Of a stretch of DNA of 64,000 nt, positions 45,030 through 55,939 are shown piece by piece (within the stretch, counting starts at the first letter, position 1; every line of letters begins with the position of its first letter). The notes beneath the pieces were generated by a model. It saw only the letters and a program-made list of their open reading frames with translations. It made no database searches and had not been told where the DNA came from. Made by a program: the position numbers and the translations under genes. The stretch is from Alentia gelatinosa (taxonomy: Eukaryota; Annelida; Polychaeta; Phyllodocida; Polynoidae). Where the stretch lies: the NCBI GenBank assembly GCA_950022655.1, contig OX465590.1:40996718-41060717 (forward strand), written 5' to 3'.

Positions 45030-45629
45030 GTAAGTCTGATTCTTTTCTGAAATTGTAGTTCTTATAGTGTTTGTTACACCATATGACATACATCATACAA
45101 CTGAGATTCATAGACACAATGTCTGTATGCATTAGAATAGTGGTATTAGTTAAATTCACGTGTTTTAACCATTGTGCATAAGCCGGTTCCCACTCACTGA
45201 CTCAGTAGTGGCAGATCTACTTGGAGTAGTATGAAGCGACAGTCACCGGTGTCCAGAGGTTGTATTTGTGCATGGCCACATACATATACATGTGTCAGTT
45301 GTGATTGTAATTAGACATGCTACCTTTTAAAATAGAGCTCAAAGGTTCAGAGCAACATGCTAACGCCTAACTGTTGGGGAAGGGTGGGGTCAGGGGTGGG
45401 GGTTTACTTTTAAGTTTTAGCCCTGGCTACGGTTGGAGAGTAAACATAATACCCGGCCGGGGGGTCGTGGGGGCTTTATTCTGGTATTCCTGTGGATCCC
45501 GAGGGGGTAGAGGCCATATTGTCTGTGTGTATTTCCATGGGGGACATATCCTCTCCTGGGAGACGCTTTCTTCTTGATATTTCTGCAAGGAACCTACTTT
45601 TATTCAAGTACACAACCAGGGTTCACTCG

Positions 45630-46132
45630 TTATAACTATAAGACTAGCGACTTCGTCGGGTCCGAGTACGAAAAATATAGAAAAATGAAAAAATGAACTC
45701 CCGATAGCGGGGTTCGAACGCCCGACGTCCGCATTTCTAGCCGGAGCCCCTGCCAACTGCTCCACAAAGACAGATGCAAAAATCAGGCCAAATACTTAAA
45801 CTCTTGGTGGGTGGGGGGAATCAGCGGAGTTTTGAAAGGGCTACCAGCGGAAGTTGGTATCTCATTGATTTCTCACGAGAAAACTAAAGCAGAAAACTAC
45901 AATACTAAACTTTGATTTCGGCATGGCTTGAATTGAATCTTAAGAGAAAAAGCATGCCTGTCTATCGAGTTAGAAAAAAGAGGAGCAGGTTCGAATTCCA
46001 CCAAATACGAGAATCTCACTCTCGTGGCCCTTCAGTCTCCATGCCTAGATTTGGTTCACTATGTCCCTATGTGCGGGAAGATCTCCAAACAGATTCGACG
46101 AAATTCTACCGTTTTAGATATAGTAGGTAATA
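45630..46132 (-). mobile_element. ~500-bp dispersed element with tRNA-like domain (F3), copy 2
   Basis: Inverted counterpart of 39357-39862. The tRNA-like part (about 45775-45690 on the - strand) reads TTGTGGAGCAGTTGG and CGTTCGAACCCC. Shared landmarks include GCCATGCCGAAATC and CTCGTGGCCC. Confidence 0.6.
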
Positions 46133-46850
46133 AGGTGCTGGAGTCCAGGAGACATGCTCACCTGGAATTGATCTTGGTTTGTTCCCCTGAATAGCCACTG
46201 ACTAACTATTGAGTTAGATTCTGATGGTATTCCCTGGGCCAGGATCTCCCAACAGCATCACTGTTCTGTAGGAGCGGGGGGGGGGGGGGGGGGGCACCTT
46301 TTCTGTTTTCCTAAAGGGGGAGGGGTCAACTTGTCATTATTTCCAAGAGGGGGCATTAAAAAGGAAACTTGTGAGATTTTGACAGCTGATAGGTAAAGTA
46401 TTCACCCCTGATCTTCATTCATAAATAAATAGGCGAGGCACTTTGTACTTAAGGAACCAGCAAGGAAGGCTGGACAAAATGGCTGGACTTGAGAACCAGC
46501 CAAGCTCCACTGGAAAACTATCTCTAAATACGCAGGTATAAAGCAACATACACCTATTTTGATGGTTGGCAAACACAAATTGGTCTATTTCAATTGATTC
46601 AGTCTTTTTCCATGCGTGTTAAATGGCGGCCAGTATGGCAATTCATTGGAATGAAAAAGCATGGGAAGGCTATTTATAGTAAGAACCGGCCCTGTTGTAC
46701 AGAAAATACCGGGGTGAGATAAATAACCTGTTGATGTTAAAATAACTGTAACCCCCACCATAGATAATGAATACTACCTAATCATAGCTAGGCATAACTT
46801 ATTATCTCCCCCACAGAAGATACTTTAGTTCAAGGAGCCTGTAATAGCCA

Positions 46851-47033
46851 GGGGTCTGTTTAATAATCTAGTATCGTACATGAAGACCCTTTTCTGTGGG
46901 TCAACACTTTGGAAGACCTTATAGACTGCTAATACTCTCTGAGCCAGCAGACTTAAATATTATCAAACAGTAACCCTTGTACAAGGTACAGAAAAGGGTG
47001 TTCACGTACGATCCTAGATTATTAAACAAGCTC
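46851..47033. mobile_element. MITE with GTTTAATAATCTAG ends, uninterrupted copy
   Basis: GGGGTCTGTTTAATAATCTA and the facing TAGATTATTAAACAAGCTCC, each followed inward by TGTACATGAAGACCCTTTTC-type arms. 183 bp. The copy at 62736-63174 has the same ends but a nested insertion. Partial ends are at 53795-53836 and 38575-38612. Confidence 0.65.
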
Positions 47034-47153
47034 CAGGCCATGGACAATTTTATAAGGCCATGACAAAGATGGCATATTATGGAATATGTCAATTTTTCTC
47101 CTGTAATACAGAAACACCTCCGGCACCCTCCGGGAAATATGATATTCTAAAGG

Positions 47154-47486
47154 CAGGGATGCAAGTTTGCCGAAAATTGACGGAAATCAGAAATTTCTGC
47201 ATCTTGAAATATGATCATTAACAGAGTATGAAAATCATAAAATGAAACTAAATTCCAAGAAAGTCTGGCAGCAGGCTTTCACAGACGGCGTATAAACCTC
47301 CAGTCAGTACTTGGCGGCAGTTAAACGCACCAAGGGCCGTTGACACTGCCGTCAGAGTTCCGTCAAGTGCCGAAACTTTGTTTGACGGCACGGGGCGGGG
47401 GGCGCCCCCCCCCCCCCCCCCCCCCGAGTACGCCCCTTTTTTTTTTCCGTTTCCGACTTTTTCATCAGTCCTGACTTTCATCCCTG
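47154..47486. mobile_element. hAT-like element 3 with degraded coding remnant
   Basis: Starts CAGGGATGCAAGT and ends ACTTTCATCCCTG. Flanked by identical hexamers TAAAGG (47148-47153 and 47487-47492). A - strand frame (CRQVLTGGLYAVCESLLPDF and neighbours) crosses the right end in part and looks like an eroded transposon-encoded piece; I cannot name its domain. A 21-base C run lies inside. Confidence 0.55.
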
Positions 47487-47999
47487 TAAAGGGTATGGCT
47501 TCCCTTGCTTCCAGAGCTGACATATCTAACTTTTACCACGATATCACTCTCTGCTTCTGTGACACACATCTCTCTTTACATCGACATTTATAGACTAAAT
47601 AAACATGAAGACAGTCACGGAGTGGAGAATAGCCTCCATATGTCGTTCTCCATGGCTGGGCACACACCACTCTTGCCAAATGCCTACGCCACAATGCAGG
47701 TTTAAAAAGAGAGACACTTTGAGGGTGTGTGGCATATAATGGTAGCTCAATACTACTCCCCGATAACAATTATATGGAAAATGCATCTACTGTATGCCCG
47801 TAGGAGGGATGCTACTCTCCAGCTTATTTCAGATTTTTTTAATAACCTGCCTCCAGACCTATGTTCCTTAGTGATAATGTTATTTATATCTACTATCCAT
47901 TAGGTCTTATTGGTGTATATATAGACTTAATCTCTATTATTTTCCTTGTTTTTTTTTCTGACACCAACTGACATCCCTGAGTTAATAATAAATGTTGAG

Positions 48000-48140
48000 A
48001 ATCACAGAAAAATAGACACAGTGGATTTGTAATAAAGGTGTTATGTTTGACAACCAAGGACAGGGTGACAAGTGGAGTTCAAATACAAGGTACCAACAAG
48101 ATCGCGACGTTTCGTGTTTATTTATAGCACTTCTTCAATT
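48000..48140 (-). mobile_element. Relic 3' end of a Penelope-like element
   Basis: Colinear with 14480-14640 on the same strand. The hammerhead core is eroded: CTGATGA is replaced by TTGAAGA, but ACGAAACGTCG remains (GAAAC at 48113-48109). Confidence 0.4.
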
Positions 48141-49121
48141 CTCTAATTAGGTTTTCCATAGACTTATCAATTCATGTATCCTTGTCAATTCCCTGGAATA
48201 TAATGAGTTGTAAAGGAAAGGAAATTGTGGAAATATCACATTTCTTCCTAACCGCTATGAAAATTGACAGGCAGAACTGGCAAAATATGGCAGATGTTGG
48301 CAATAAAACAATCAATTTTTTAAAATCACGCAGCAATGTAACCAGCTTTTATTACGGAAGTTTTGGAAGTTCATAGATGAAATTCCATTCAGCGCGCCTA
48401 GTGGTCGACTGTTTATCACTCGGACAAACACTACTCAGTCTGACTTCACGGCTAAGCAAATTTAATAAGCAGATAAGGTGTCACAGCGGACTGCGGAAAA
48501 GGGTCTATTCTGGCGACTGAATACCGTTACGTGTAGAGACAGGAGACCCTGACCCTCGCACATAAAAGGATGCCGTATCTGGGTTTTGTTACAGTGAACG
48601 ACCACCACACTGCTATAAATAGCTCCAGTAATCATCCCGGTCCGTGTGAACGATCACGGAAATTCGCTGGACCGTGAGCAGCCAGAGCAGCGTTTCCTAT
48701 GACAGAATTCAATCGCGAATATCGGCGGATTGGTGCGGCCGATCTTCTTCATATTTGGGGTGATTGTAGGTCATATGTGTCCCTAACGGGTGGTCAAGTT
48801 TCATGGCTTAATTCTTAAGGGAAGTGAATTTCCGCGTTCACTACGTCTTGTCCATAGATGTCTTAGGGCTACGACAATTTGGGAGACACATTCACCCACG
48901 TGACCTTACATTTGTCGTGACTATAGCACACCTCACACCGCCCTACGTGTTGTAGAGCGGGGATAATTGGCTGACCCCCTAAAATGTCGCATCTATAGTA
49001 CACTGACAGCAAAAACATATCGCCCATAACGATGGTCGTGACAAAAAACAGTGCCCTGATGTCTACCCCCGTGAAGCCGCTGACGTGTTAATTCATACAT
49101 TTAACATAGGAGGCCTCTGTT
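48141..49121. other. Unassigned part of PGD intron 1
   Basis: No recognised gene or repeat family. Short palindromic patches occur. Confidence 0.35.
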
Positions 49122-49392
49122 TAAAGGGCCAATTCCACAAACACACACGATGTAGCAAGATTCAGCCCGATTTGGTTGTCTTGCTAGATCGGGCTAGGAT
49201 TGAATCATCGCGTGCCTATTTGTCGCCATGTGTCTTGAGGTGTCACGGTGGTGGAGCACCAAAAAATACACCCAACACCACTCGCCTACGTTTTGAGACA
49301 AGTGAGGTACGACACATTGCGACACAGTAAGACACAAGACATACCAAGATATGCCACGGCAAATCAATCCTGTTGGTGGAATCGGCCCTTAA
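49122..49392. mobile_element. MITE with AAGGGCCAATTCCAC ends
   Basis: AAGGGCCAATTCCACAAAC at the left and GTTGGTGGAATCGGCCCTT at the right form a 19-bp imperfect terminal inverted repeat. It contains AAGATTCAGCCCGAT facing ATCGGGCTAGGATT. No coding frame. Confidence 0.6.
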
Positions 49393-49938
49393 GGTTATAA
49401 ACAGAGTGCCTCACCCTTCATACGCCCCATTTTCATCACTTTATTCCTTCTTCATTATCGTCTTATTTTTATTATTATTCCCATGTTCACCCTTATGTCA
49501 ATTAGAGGTCTTAAAGTTATCCCAATCATCATAAATCATTATTATCACAATCATTTCTTTCTTAGGGCATCTGCCCAATAAGTAATTCTCTTTTGATCTA
49601 GATGTATTCATAAACAAGGTTTCGTATATTATTATAATCGAGAATCCGACACTGTGTATCTGAAAAACTCGGCATTGTCCGAGAGATGCTTTATTTAAAT
49701 ATATATTAAAAAAAAAAAGTTCTATTTCTTAACTACTAAACACAGCTTATTACATGTTAGAGTGTGAGGATATTTCGATGTACCGCCACCACAAGCGACG
49801 CAACTATACTGTTTAATGGGTACGGTGGCAGACCGCTATATGTAATTTGGAAAACTTTATCCAATAAACAAAAAAAAAAAATTGACCTGCGACTTTAGCG
49901 CACGGTGAGTGGCAGGCGCCGGCGGGCAGTAATCACGT

Positions 49939-50030
49939 TCTTCCACCAGGCAGGTCGTTGCCGGCGGCGCGTCCGTTCTGCCGGCGACCGCCGTACGGGC
50001 GCCGGCCGGGGCTCGCGCCTGCCTGGTGAA
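49939..50030. repeat. Very GC-rich inverted repeat
   Basis: TTCCACCAGGCAGG and CCTGCCTGGTGAA face each other around a core of GCCGGCG blocks, about 92 bp in AT-rich surroundings. Confidence 0.6.
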
Positions 50031-51339
50031 ATACTCGCCTTACAAAATGATGCTCTGAACCTCCTCACTGATCTTCAGCCAAATGACCGAAAATAACATG
50101 TCTTCCACATTTACTTAGTCTCTGATGTGAGAAATATTACATGAAAAATATTTCGAATATGTGTTTATGTTAGGGGGAAGTCTTCAGTGTGGGTGTAACG
50201 TAGATATATGTAGTACAACGCTTTGTCCACGATCACAGATGTACTTATGGACAAAGGCAAACTTTGAGGTCCTTTGCAAAGCAATCTGGTTCACACAATA
50301 ATGTTTGTAAAGGGAGTGAAATGAAATAAAAAGACAGTTGAATTCAACAACTTACATCACAATATTAGAGCAGCAGATGATATTACACTTTTCTTTAGTA
50401 AATCCTCCTTTCAATCCCTGACTGGATTTTGTTTGAAGACACTGCAGTTAAACCATTATCAGAACTTCGCAATATATATATATATATATATTTTTTAAGG
50501 CTTTTATTTATCCTGGAGCTCAGGTTAGGTGTCTAGCACCTATCTTCCACCTACTCCAGCAAAAAGATTCTGTGGTCTCGTATTACCCAACTAGTGGGTT
50601 TACATGAACGAGCATGGTTATAATACATTCACAAAAAAACATAAAGTACATAGTATGGTTAGATTAAATAATTAATACTAGTTACATACAGAGTAAGAGA
50701 GGTATTCAAACTAGATTACTTTTAATTTAGATTACGTCATAGGTTTCAACCCCAACGACGATATATATATTTGTATATTAAAATTATTTAATAAAAACAG
50801 GCTATTTTTGTGTATTTCTTTACTGAAATGTCACTGACCCGTAAAAGATTGGTTATGTAATACTTCATGGGTCACTGACCAGTTTCCCAGAAAATGCCCA
50901 TGTGTAATGATTCCCGATTAACTGGCTGACCTCTGAGACCCACCTCACACTGCCTCACCACGGAAGTCGGCCACAGGCCACTGGTCCGGAGAAGTTGAGT
51001 CTGTCTGGACGGAAAGTAGACGTAGCTATTTTGTGTCCGCGCCGCCGGTGATATAACTCCGACCCTGGTTTATGCCGGTCAGTAGGTCTGTGCAATACAA
51101 GACCGGATAAACATCTGAAAGAAAGAATCACAAGAAAAAACAACAAATATTAACAGTACCGCCTTGCATCATGAATATTCAAGTTGTTGAATTTTTTTTA
51201 TTTTTTTTTCAATATTCAAGTTGTTGAAATATCCACAGAAAACTAGACAAACTTATTTTAATTATAACAATTTATTGGGGATAATATTACATCGAGATAT
51301 GGGGCGGTTGGGTTGGGTTGGTTGCAATGTTGCACTCTA

Positions 51340-51590
51340 CTGAATTTGACCGGTACATAATTCACTCGGCTTCGCTTCGTGAATTACTCCGCAGTCAAAC
51401 TCGGTGGAGTACCGACCAAGTTATTTTCATCAAGTGGGTTTCTGATTTTATCTCACCCCATATATAAACGTCATTTATTGATAAAATAACTCACCAAATT
51501 AGCCATTGTGTATAGGATACACTACCTTCACGAGTTCCTAACGTTAACCCTATGGGGAAAAATACCAGGGTTATCTTAAGCCCATAAGAC
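51340..51590. mobile_element. Foldback element with CACTCGGCTTCGCTTCGTG tip
   Basis: AATTCACTCGGCTTCGCTTC/GTGAATT forms the tip of a hairpin whose arms read TTTGACCGGTAC and GTACCGACCAAG. A TTTATCTCACCCC ... ACCAGGGTTATCTTA segment follows, as in 8160-8425. Confidence 0.5.
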
Positions 51591-52140
51591 AGTAACATTT
51601 TTCACAGATTTTCACCGATCCGATCACCGATTATAATCGGGAACAGGAATGTCACTGTCTTATACCCTCAACGACGCTTGCCGATCACACCTCTCCAATT
51701 TATGGCCTTGTACAGCGACCCGAGAGCGATCAAAGCCGAGCCGTAGTGAGCCAGGGGCCACTGGTGTGGATTCATAGAAAATAATTTAAAGTTTAATAAC
51801 TTCCGATCCAATTCAGATATCGGAAAATGGTTTTCAGATCCTACATCGCCTCTGTGTCCCCTACAAATCGGTATAAGACACTTGTGAATCGGACTCGGGG
51901 AAAGGTAGCATCGCTAGTCAGACGGCCTTGTTCAGAATCGGGAACAGTCAGTGAAGTGTGTACAGCAACACGATTAAGGTTGGGCAGAGTCAGTCATTAC
52001 CCCAAGGCAAGTAATGCCCGACCCAAATAAAATCGGGTCTGTGAAGTGCGTACAGCGACCCGATTCTGACCGACCCGACGGATTCGTCGGGCAAAGGTGT
52101 GATCGGGCACAATGGTCGGGTCGCTGTCTTATAGGCTTTA
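51568..52140. mobile_element. ~570-bp TIR element with CTTAAGCCCATAAGACAG ends
   Basis: CTTAAGCCCATAAGACAG at the left and the complement of CTGTCTTATAGGCTTTAAG at the right. Many facing copies of CGACCCGA and CCGATTATAATCGG lie inside. It overlaps by about 20 bp the end of the preceding foldback element. Confidence 0.55.
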
Positions 52141-52338
52141 AGTGCGCTATCACAAAACCTGGAGCGTGCAGGGTAAATGAAGGAAGTTCTCTGACGTGGT
52201 CCGAATTGCTATATTATGAAATTTGAAAAAAACCTGAAACCAACATCGGCTTTATCCAGAGGTTTTTCTAGCCACGTCTTCAATACAGTATTATACTACA
52301 TTATGAAATCTGAAGAAGCAGAATTGAATGAATGAGAT

Positions 52339-53522
52339 TGATTTTAGATTTTTGGTGTCAAGAACCTTTCTGCGTAACGTGTTGGTCTCGCTATCCCGGG
52401 TGGGGGTGTGTTCGACCGTACGGTATTTAGAAAAATTTTTGGACGTGGCATTATGTAGCTCTATCAGCCGTATCTACTGTCCATTGTGTTGAGGCCTTGT
52501 GGCGCCTGTGTTTTCATCCGGTGTATCCAATTGTACTCAATTTTTAGCCGGAGTTCTTTTGCTGACTTGCTGTCCGGGTGTCGATGTATGTAGTCCATGA
52601 TCGTGAACTCCATATCGTCTGCCCCGTTATGACCAGGTTTGTTGAAATGTTTTGGTACGTCACTGATTTTGCTTTTCGTGACGGTTGATCTGAAGTGCTC
52701 TCGCATTCGATCTTTAATCTTCCTTTTTGTTTGACCTATGTATTGTGCATTGCACGTCTTGCAGCTGATACAGTAGATCACATTGGAGCTGTTGCATGTG
52801 GCTCCATGTTTTGATTGATGTCGTTTGTTTGTGATGTTACTCACGGTTTGTCCGGTCGTGCTTATCTGCTTGCAGTATTTGCAGGATTCTTTTGTGCACT
52901 GATTCCGGTCTTTTAACTTGGTTTTTCCCTTGGTGCTCGGTCCGTAGCATGTCTTTGCTCGGACCAGATAGTCTTTCAGGTTTTTTGGTCTACGGTAGCC
53001 TTTTACCAGTTTGCTCTCGTAGATTGGTTTGGTCGTTTTCGATTTGCCTAGTATTTCCCAGTTTGCGTCGACTATTTTGGGTAGGACATTCTCCTTCTCA
53101 TGGTACGTGCTGATTAGGAATGTTTTTTCCTCCCCTTTCTTTTCGTCTCTTGGCCTTTTTGGTTTGCTCAAGAGATTCGTGCGGTCTATGCCGTCTGCCT
53201 TTGTTTTGCAATCTCTGAGTACCTTCTCTGGATAGCCTCTTTGTCTGAACTCGTTCAGTTTTTGTTGGGCATGCTTCTCGTAGTCCGTCTCGTTTGTGCA
53301 TATTCTCTTTACTCGTAGCAGTTGTGAGTACGGTATGCTTTTCTTTTGGGCTGGAGGATGTGCAGAGTCGTAGCGCAGATATGTGTTACGGTCTGTCTGT
53401 TTCACGTATAGGTCACTTTTCAGTTGTCCCGTATCCGTTTTGATAATCCTCGTGTCCAGAAACGTCACGTTGTCCCGTGAGTTTTCAGTGGTGAACTTTA
53501 TCGTACTGTGATTTTAGATTTT
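52339..53522 (-). mobile_element. 5'-truncated Penelope-like retroelement with 14-bp target duplication
   Basis: The direct repeat TGATTTTAGATTTT at 52339-52352 and 53509-53522 brackets the element. Inside, on the - strand, one open frame (53508 to 52464) ends the reverse transcriptase and carries a GIY-YIG nuclease. The frame is closed upstream by a stop that lies in the duplicated host sequence, which shows truncation exactly at the insertion junction. This pattern fits target-primed insertion. Confidence 0.85.
52464..53507 (-). pseudogene. Penelope-like ORF remnant: RT C-terminus plus GIY-YIG endonuclease
   Basis: About 347 codons, read through without stop from the truncation point. Starts ...NVTFLDTRI, the RT segment after the catalytic core, then a thumb-like region. 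A Cys pair region (CTKESCKYC) precedes the nuclease: VIYCISCKTCNAQYIGQTKR gives the CxxC plus Y-IGQT core, then R.REHF and KHFNKPGH. The RT palm with its catalytic Asp residues is missing, so the copy cannot move by itself. The family (Penelope/Neptune type) is inferred from RT followed by GIY-YIG. Confidence 0.85.
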
Positions 53523-53582
53523 ATTTACCAGTGGTTGATTTGAGGACGGAGCTGCTGTCACTGATAATACCTCCACGTACTA

Positions 53583-53758
53583 TGAGGCCATCCATAAAGT
53601 ATGTACGCAATGGTGAGGAATGGGTGGGGGGAGTAAAAAAGTTTTTAAAATTTTGCGTATGCTCCTTCTTTGTTCTATTGCGTACAAGATTGGGAGAGGG
53701 GATGGTTGGGGTCCAAAATTCCAGAAATCTACGTACGTACATTATGGATGGCCCCCTA
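53583..53758. mobile_element. Harbinger-like MITE, copy with GGCCATCCATAAAGTATG ends
   Basis: GGCCATCCATAAAGTATGTA and the complement of ACGTACATTATGGATGGCC. It contains TTTTGCGTATGCTCCTTC. A second, partial copy follows at 53850-53961, separated by an end of the GTTTAATAATCTAG element. Confidence 0.6.
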
Positions 53759-53849
53759 GGTACACAAGTGAAAGGGCATATGTCTGACATCTGGGGTCCC
53801 TTGAATAATCTAGGCTCATACATGAAGACCTTTTTCTGTATGCCAAGGA

Positions 53850-53961
53850 GATTTTGCGTATGCTCCCTCTTTCTCTTTGTTCTATTGCGTACACAATAGG
53901 GAGAGGGGTGGGGGTAAAAAAACTCAGAAAATCTGCGTACATACTTTATGGATGGCCCATA
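53850..53961. mobile_element. Harbinger-like MITE, partial copy
   Basis: Begins inside the element at TTTTGCGTATGCTCCC and ends ACATACTTTATGGATGGCCC, matching the right half of 53583-53758. Confidence 0.55.
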
Positions 53962-54647
53962 TATGGCAAATAGCTATTGTGCTATTGGGGCAGCCATCTT
54001 GCCCCCCCCCCCCCCCCCCCGACGCCATTCATAACACCAGGTGACGGGAACTAATTATCAATAAATTTTATAATTTTTATGCCATAGAGTAATTAAAGTC
54101 CCGTCTCATATCATCTTTAGATTATAAAAGCTGATAGCAGAAGTTGCCCTCCGACTACAATGGCTCTATCGTTCAATTTCCTGGTGGATGATGGCGGAAC
54201 TAGCAATCAATCTGTGCCCTATATCTTGCCCTGCAAGAGTTAACCCAGAGCAGAACAAGGAGGGTTTATCAGCCGTGCCGCTCTGTCAGCAGACGAGGAT
54301 TACTGCCACGTATTAGAACTGGAGACTATGAATAATGCCTGAAGGCTGCTGAAGGCTGCAGACAGCAGGGAGAAACGAGCAGGATTTACTGTATGGGGAT
54401 ACTGTGTTCGTGATAGCGGCCCCGTGTGCCACCAGTTATTTGTTATTATACACCTATGGCTGTAAGTCCATGAAATACTACCCACTGCTAGGGGTGCAGT
54501 ATACATAATGTTCGGGCTCACTGAGACATAGTGAATGAGGTAAAAATCGATGATTTAAAAAGTGAATAAAATGGGTTTTTTCCCCTCGTGTTTGTTAGGT
54601 ATATGATAAGAATTATCCTACCTCTAATAAAAAAAACGCCATAGGCT

Positions 54648-54880
54648 TAACATGGGTGTGACATAAAGTGTTGTTTATGTCACTACTTTCTAATGCTGAA
54701 ATAAATGTGGAAACGGAGTAGAATAGAATCTAGACGCCACTCGTTTGACTTTGAGTTTATTTATTTCACTCATTTTGTTGGCTCCATAATATCACTCGTC
54801 TTCGACTTGTGAAATTATGGAGCCAACAAAATACATGACATAAATAAGCTCAAACTCAAACTCGTGACGTCTCATGATAG
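54648..54880. repeat. Long palindrome, arms of about 60 bp
   Basis: ATTTTGTTGGCTCCATAAT faces ATTATGGAGCCAACAAAAT around CACTCGTCTTCGACTTGTG. Outside these, TTTGAGTTTATTTATTTCA faces ACATAAATAAGCTCAAACTC. Confidence 0.6.
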
Positions 54881-55025
54881 ATAACGTAGTGACTGGGCTT
54901 TAGGGGTGTCGTTCTCAGCCTTTTGTAACATAAATACTTCCCTCTGCCTCTGGCGCCAGGGTGTATTTTATGTAATACAAAATACCTTGAAAATACAAAT
55001 AAAGTGACCCAGAAAAATGGGGAAT

Positions 55026-55396
55026 GTATATTTTATTACCCACCTGATACGGAGTCTCCATACTAAGCCTATGTAGCTTACAGATCGCTACTGAGTAGGA
55101 TACGGAGCTGCGTACCCTCCTAGGAGGATACGGATTTTTGAGATGAAAGTAGTCCCATTGAGATGAAAGTAGTCCCAAACATAACTTCTTAACTATGTTG
55201 AAACGATCATATTTATTGCTTAAATCTAAAAATAAGTGAGTAATAAATACAACATTACCATGATTTCGATCTGTGTGGCCGTATTCTCCTTGTAATTGAC
55301 GCTACGCAATACTCCTCGCTATCGCTCGGAGTATTACTACGCGTCAACTACGCGGAGAATACGGCCACTCAGATCGAAATCATGGTAATATTGTGT
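55026..55396. mobile_element. Twin-hairpin MITE, diverged TH1 relative
   Basis: Hairpin A is bounded by TATTACCCACCTGATACGG and GTGAGTAATAA. Hairpin B has arms TTACCATGATTTCGATCTG and CAGATCGAAATCATGGTAA with a tip near CGCTATCGCTCGG. It has the same plan and spacer (AATACAACATT) as TH1, but the arms differ. Confidence 0.55.
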
Positions 55397-55581
55397 ATGT
55401 ATCAGTTCAGCTAAACATATGAACGGGAAGTACTCACATCTTTAGGTTATAACTTAAACAGAAGGGTTATAGATGACCAAAGAAAAACATGGCGTACAAA
55501 TCAACACAGCAATGACTTGTATGAACAATATGATGAATGTTGACCAACCTGAAAGTTACCTAAACAACAAACGAAGACCTC

Positions 55582-55922
55582 TTTACTATATACCCTTGTT
55601 GTATCTACTGTAAATATGCACCATTTCGCAAAATGAAATAAAAATACTGTATGGACCACTGGTCTGTACAGGAAAATACGGACTATCTTCCCATACACGT
55701 TTATTAAACTATTGGTTGTTAAACCAAATGAAATTAACGATTTTCTAAAAAAATTCGGGTATATAGTAAATATATAACGTGCAACCATGCTTGTACAAGT
55801 CACAGAACTCGATGATAATTTATGGTTTGTACTGAACTCAGCGTAAACGTCTCATTCCGTACAAACTGTAAATTACCATCTCGTTCAGTGACTTGTACAG
55901 CACGGTCAGGACATTCTATATA
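55582..55922. mobile_element. Twin-hairpin MITE, family TH2, copy 1
   Basis: Hairpin 1 runs from TTTACTATATACCC to GGGTATATAGTAAA. Hairpin 2 has CATGCTTGTACAAGTCAC facing GTGACTTGTACAGCACG. Colinear with 58300-58640. Confidence 0.65.
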
Positions 55923-55939
55923 AGTACTTTATAATAATA

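Noticed and set aside
47248..47523. Real gene for the 91-codon - strand frame
   Set aside because: It overlaps the hAT-like element at 47154-47486 and contains a poly(Gly) run from a C homopolymer, so it is probably a transposon remnant.
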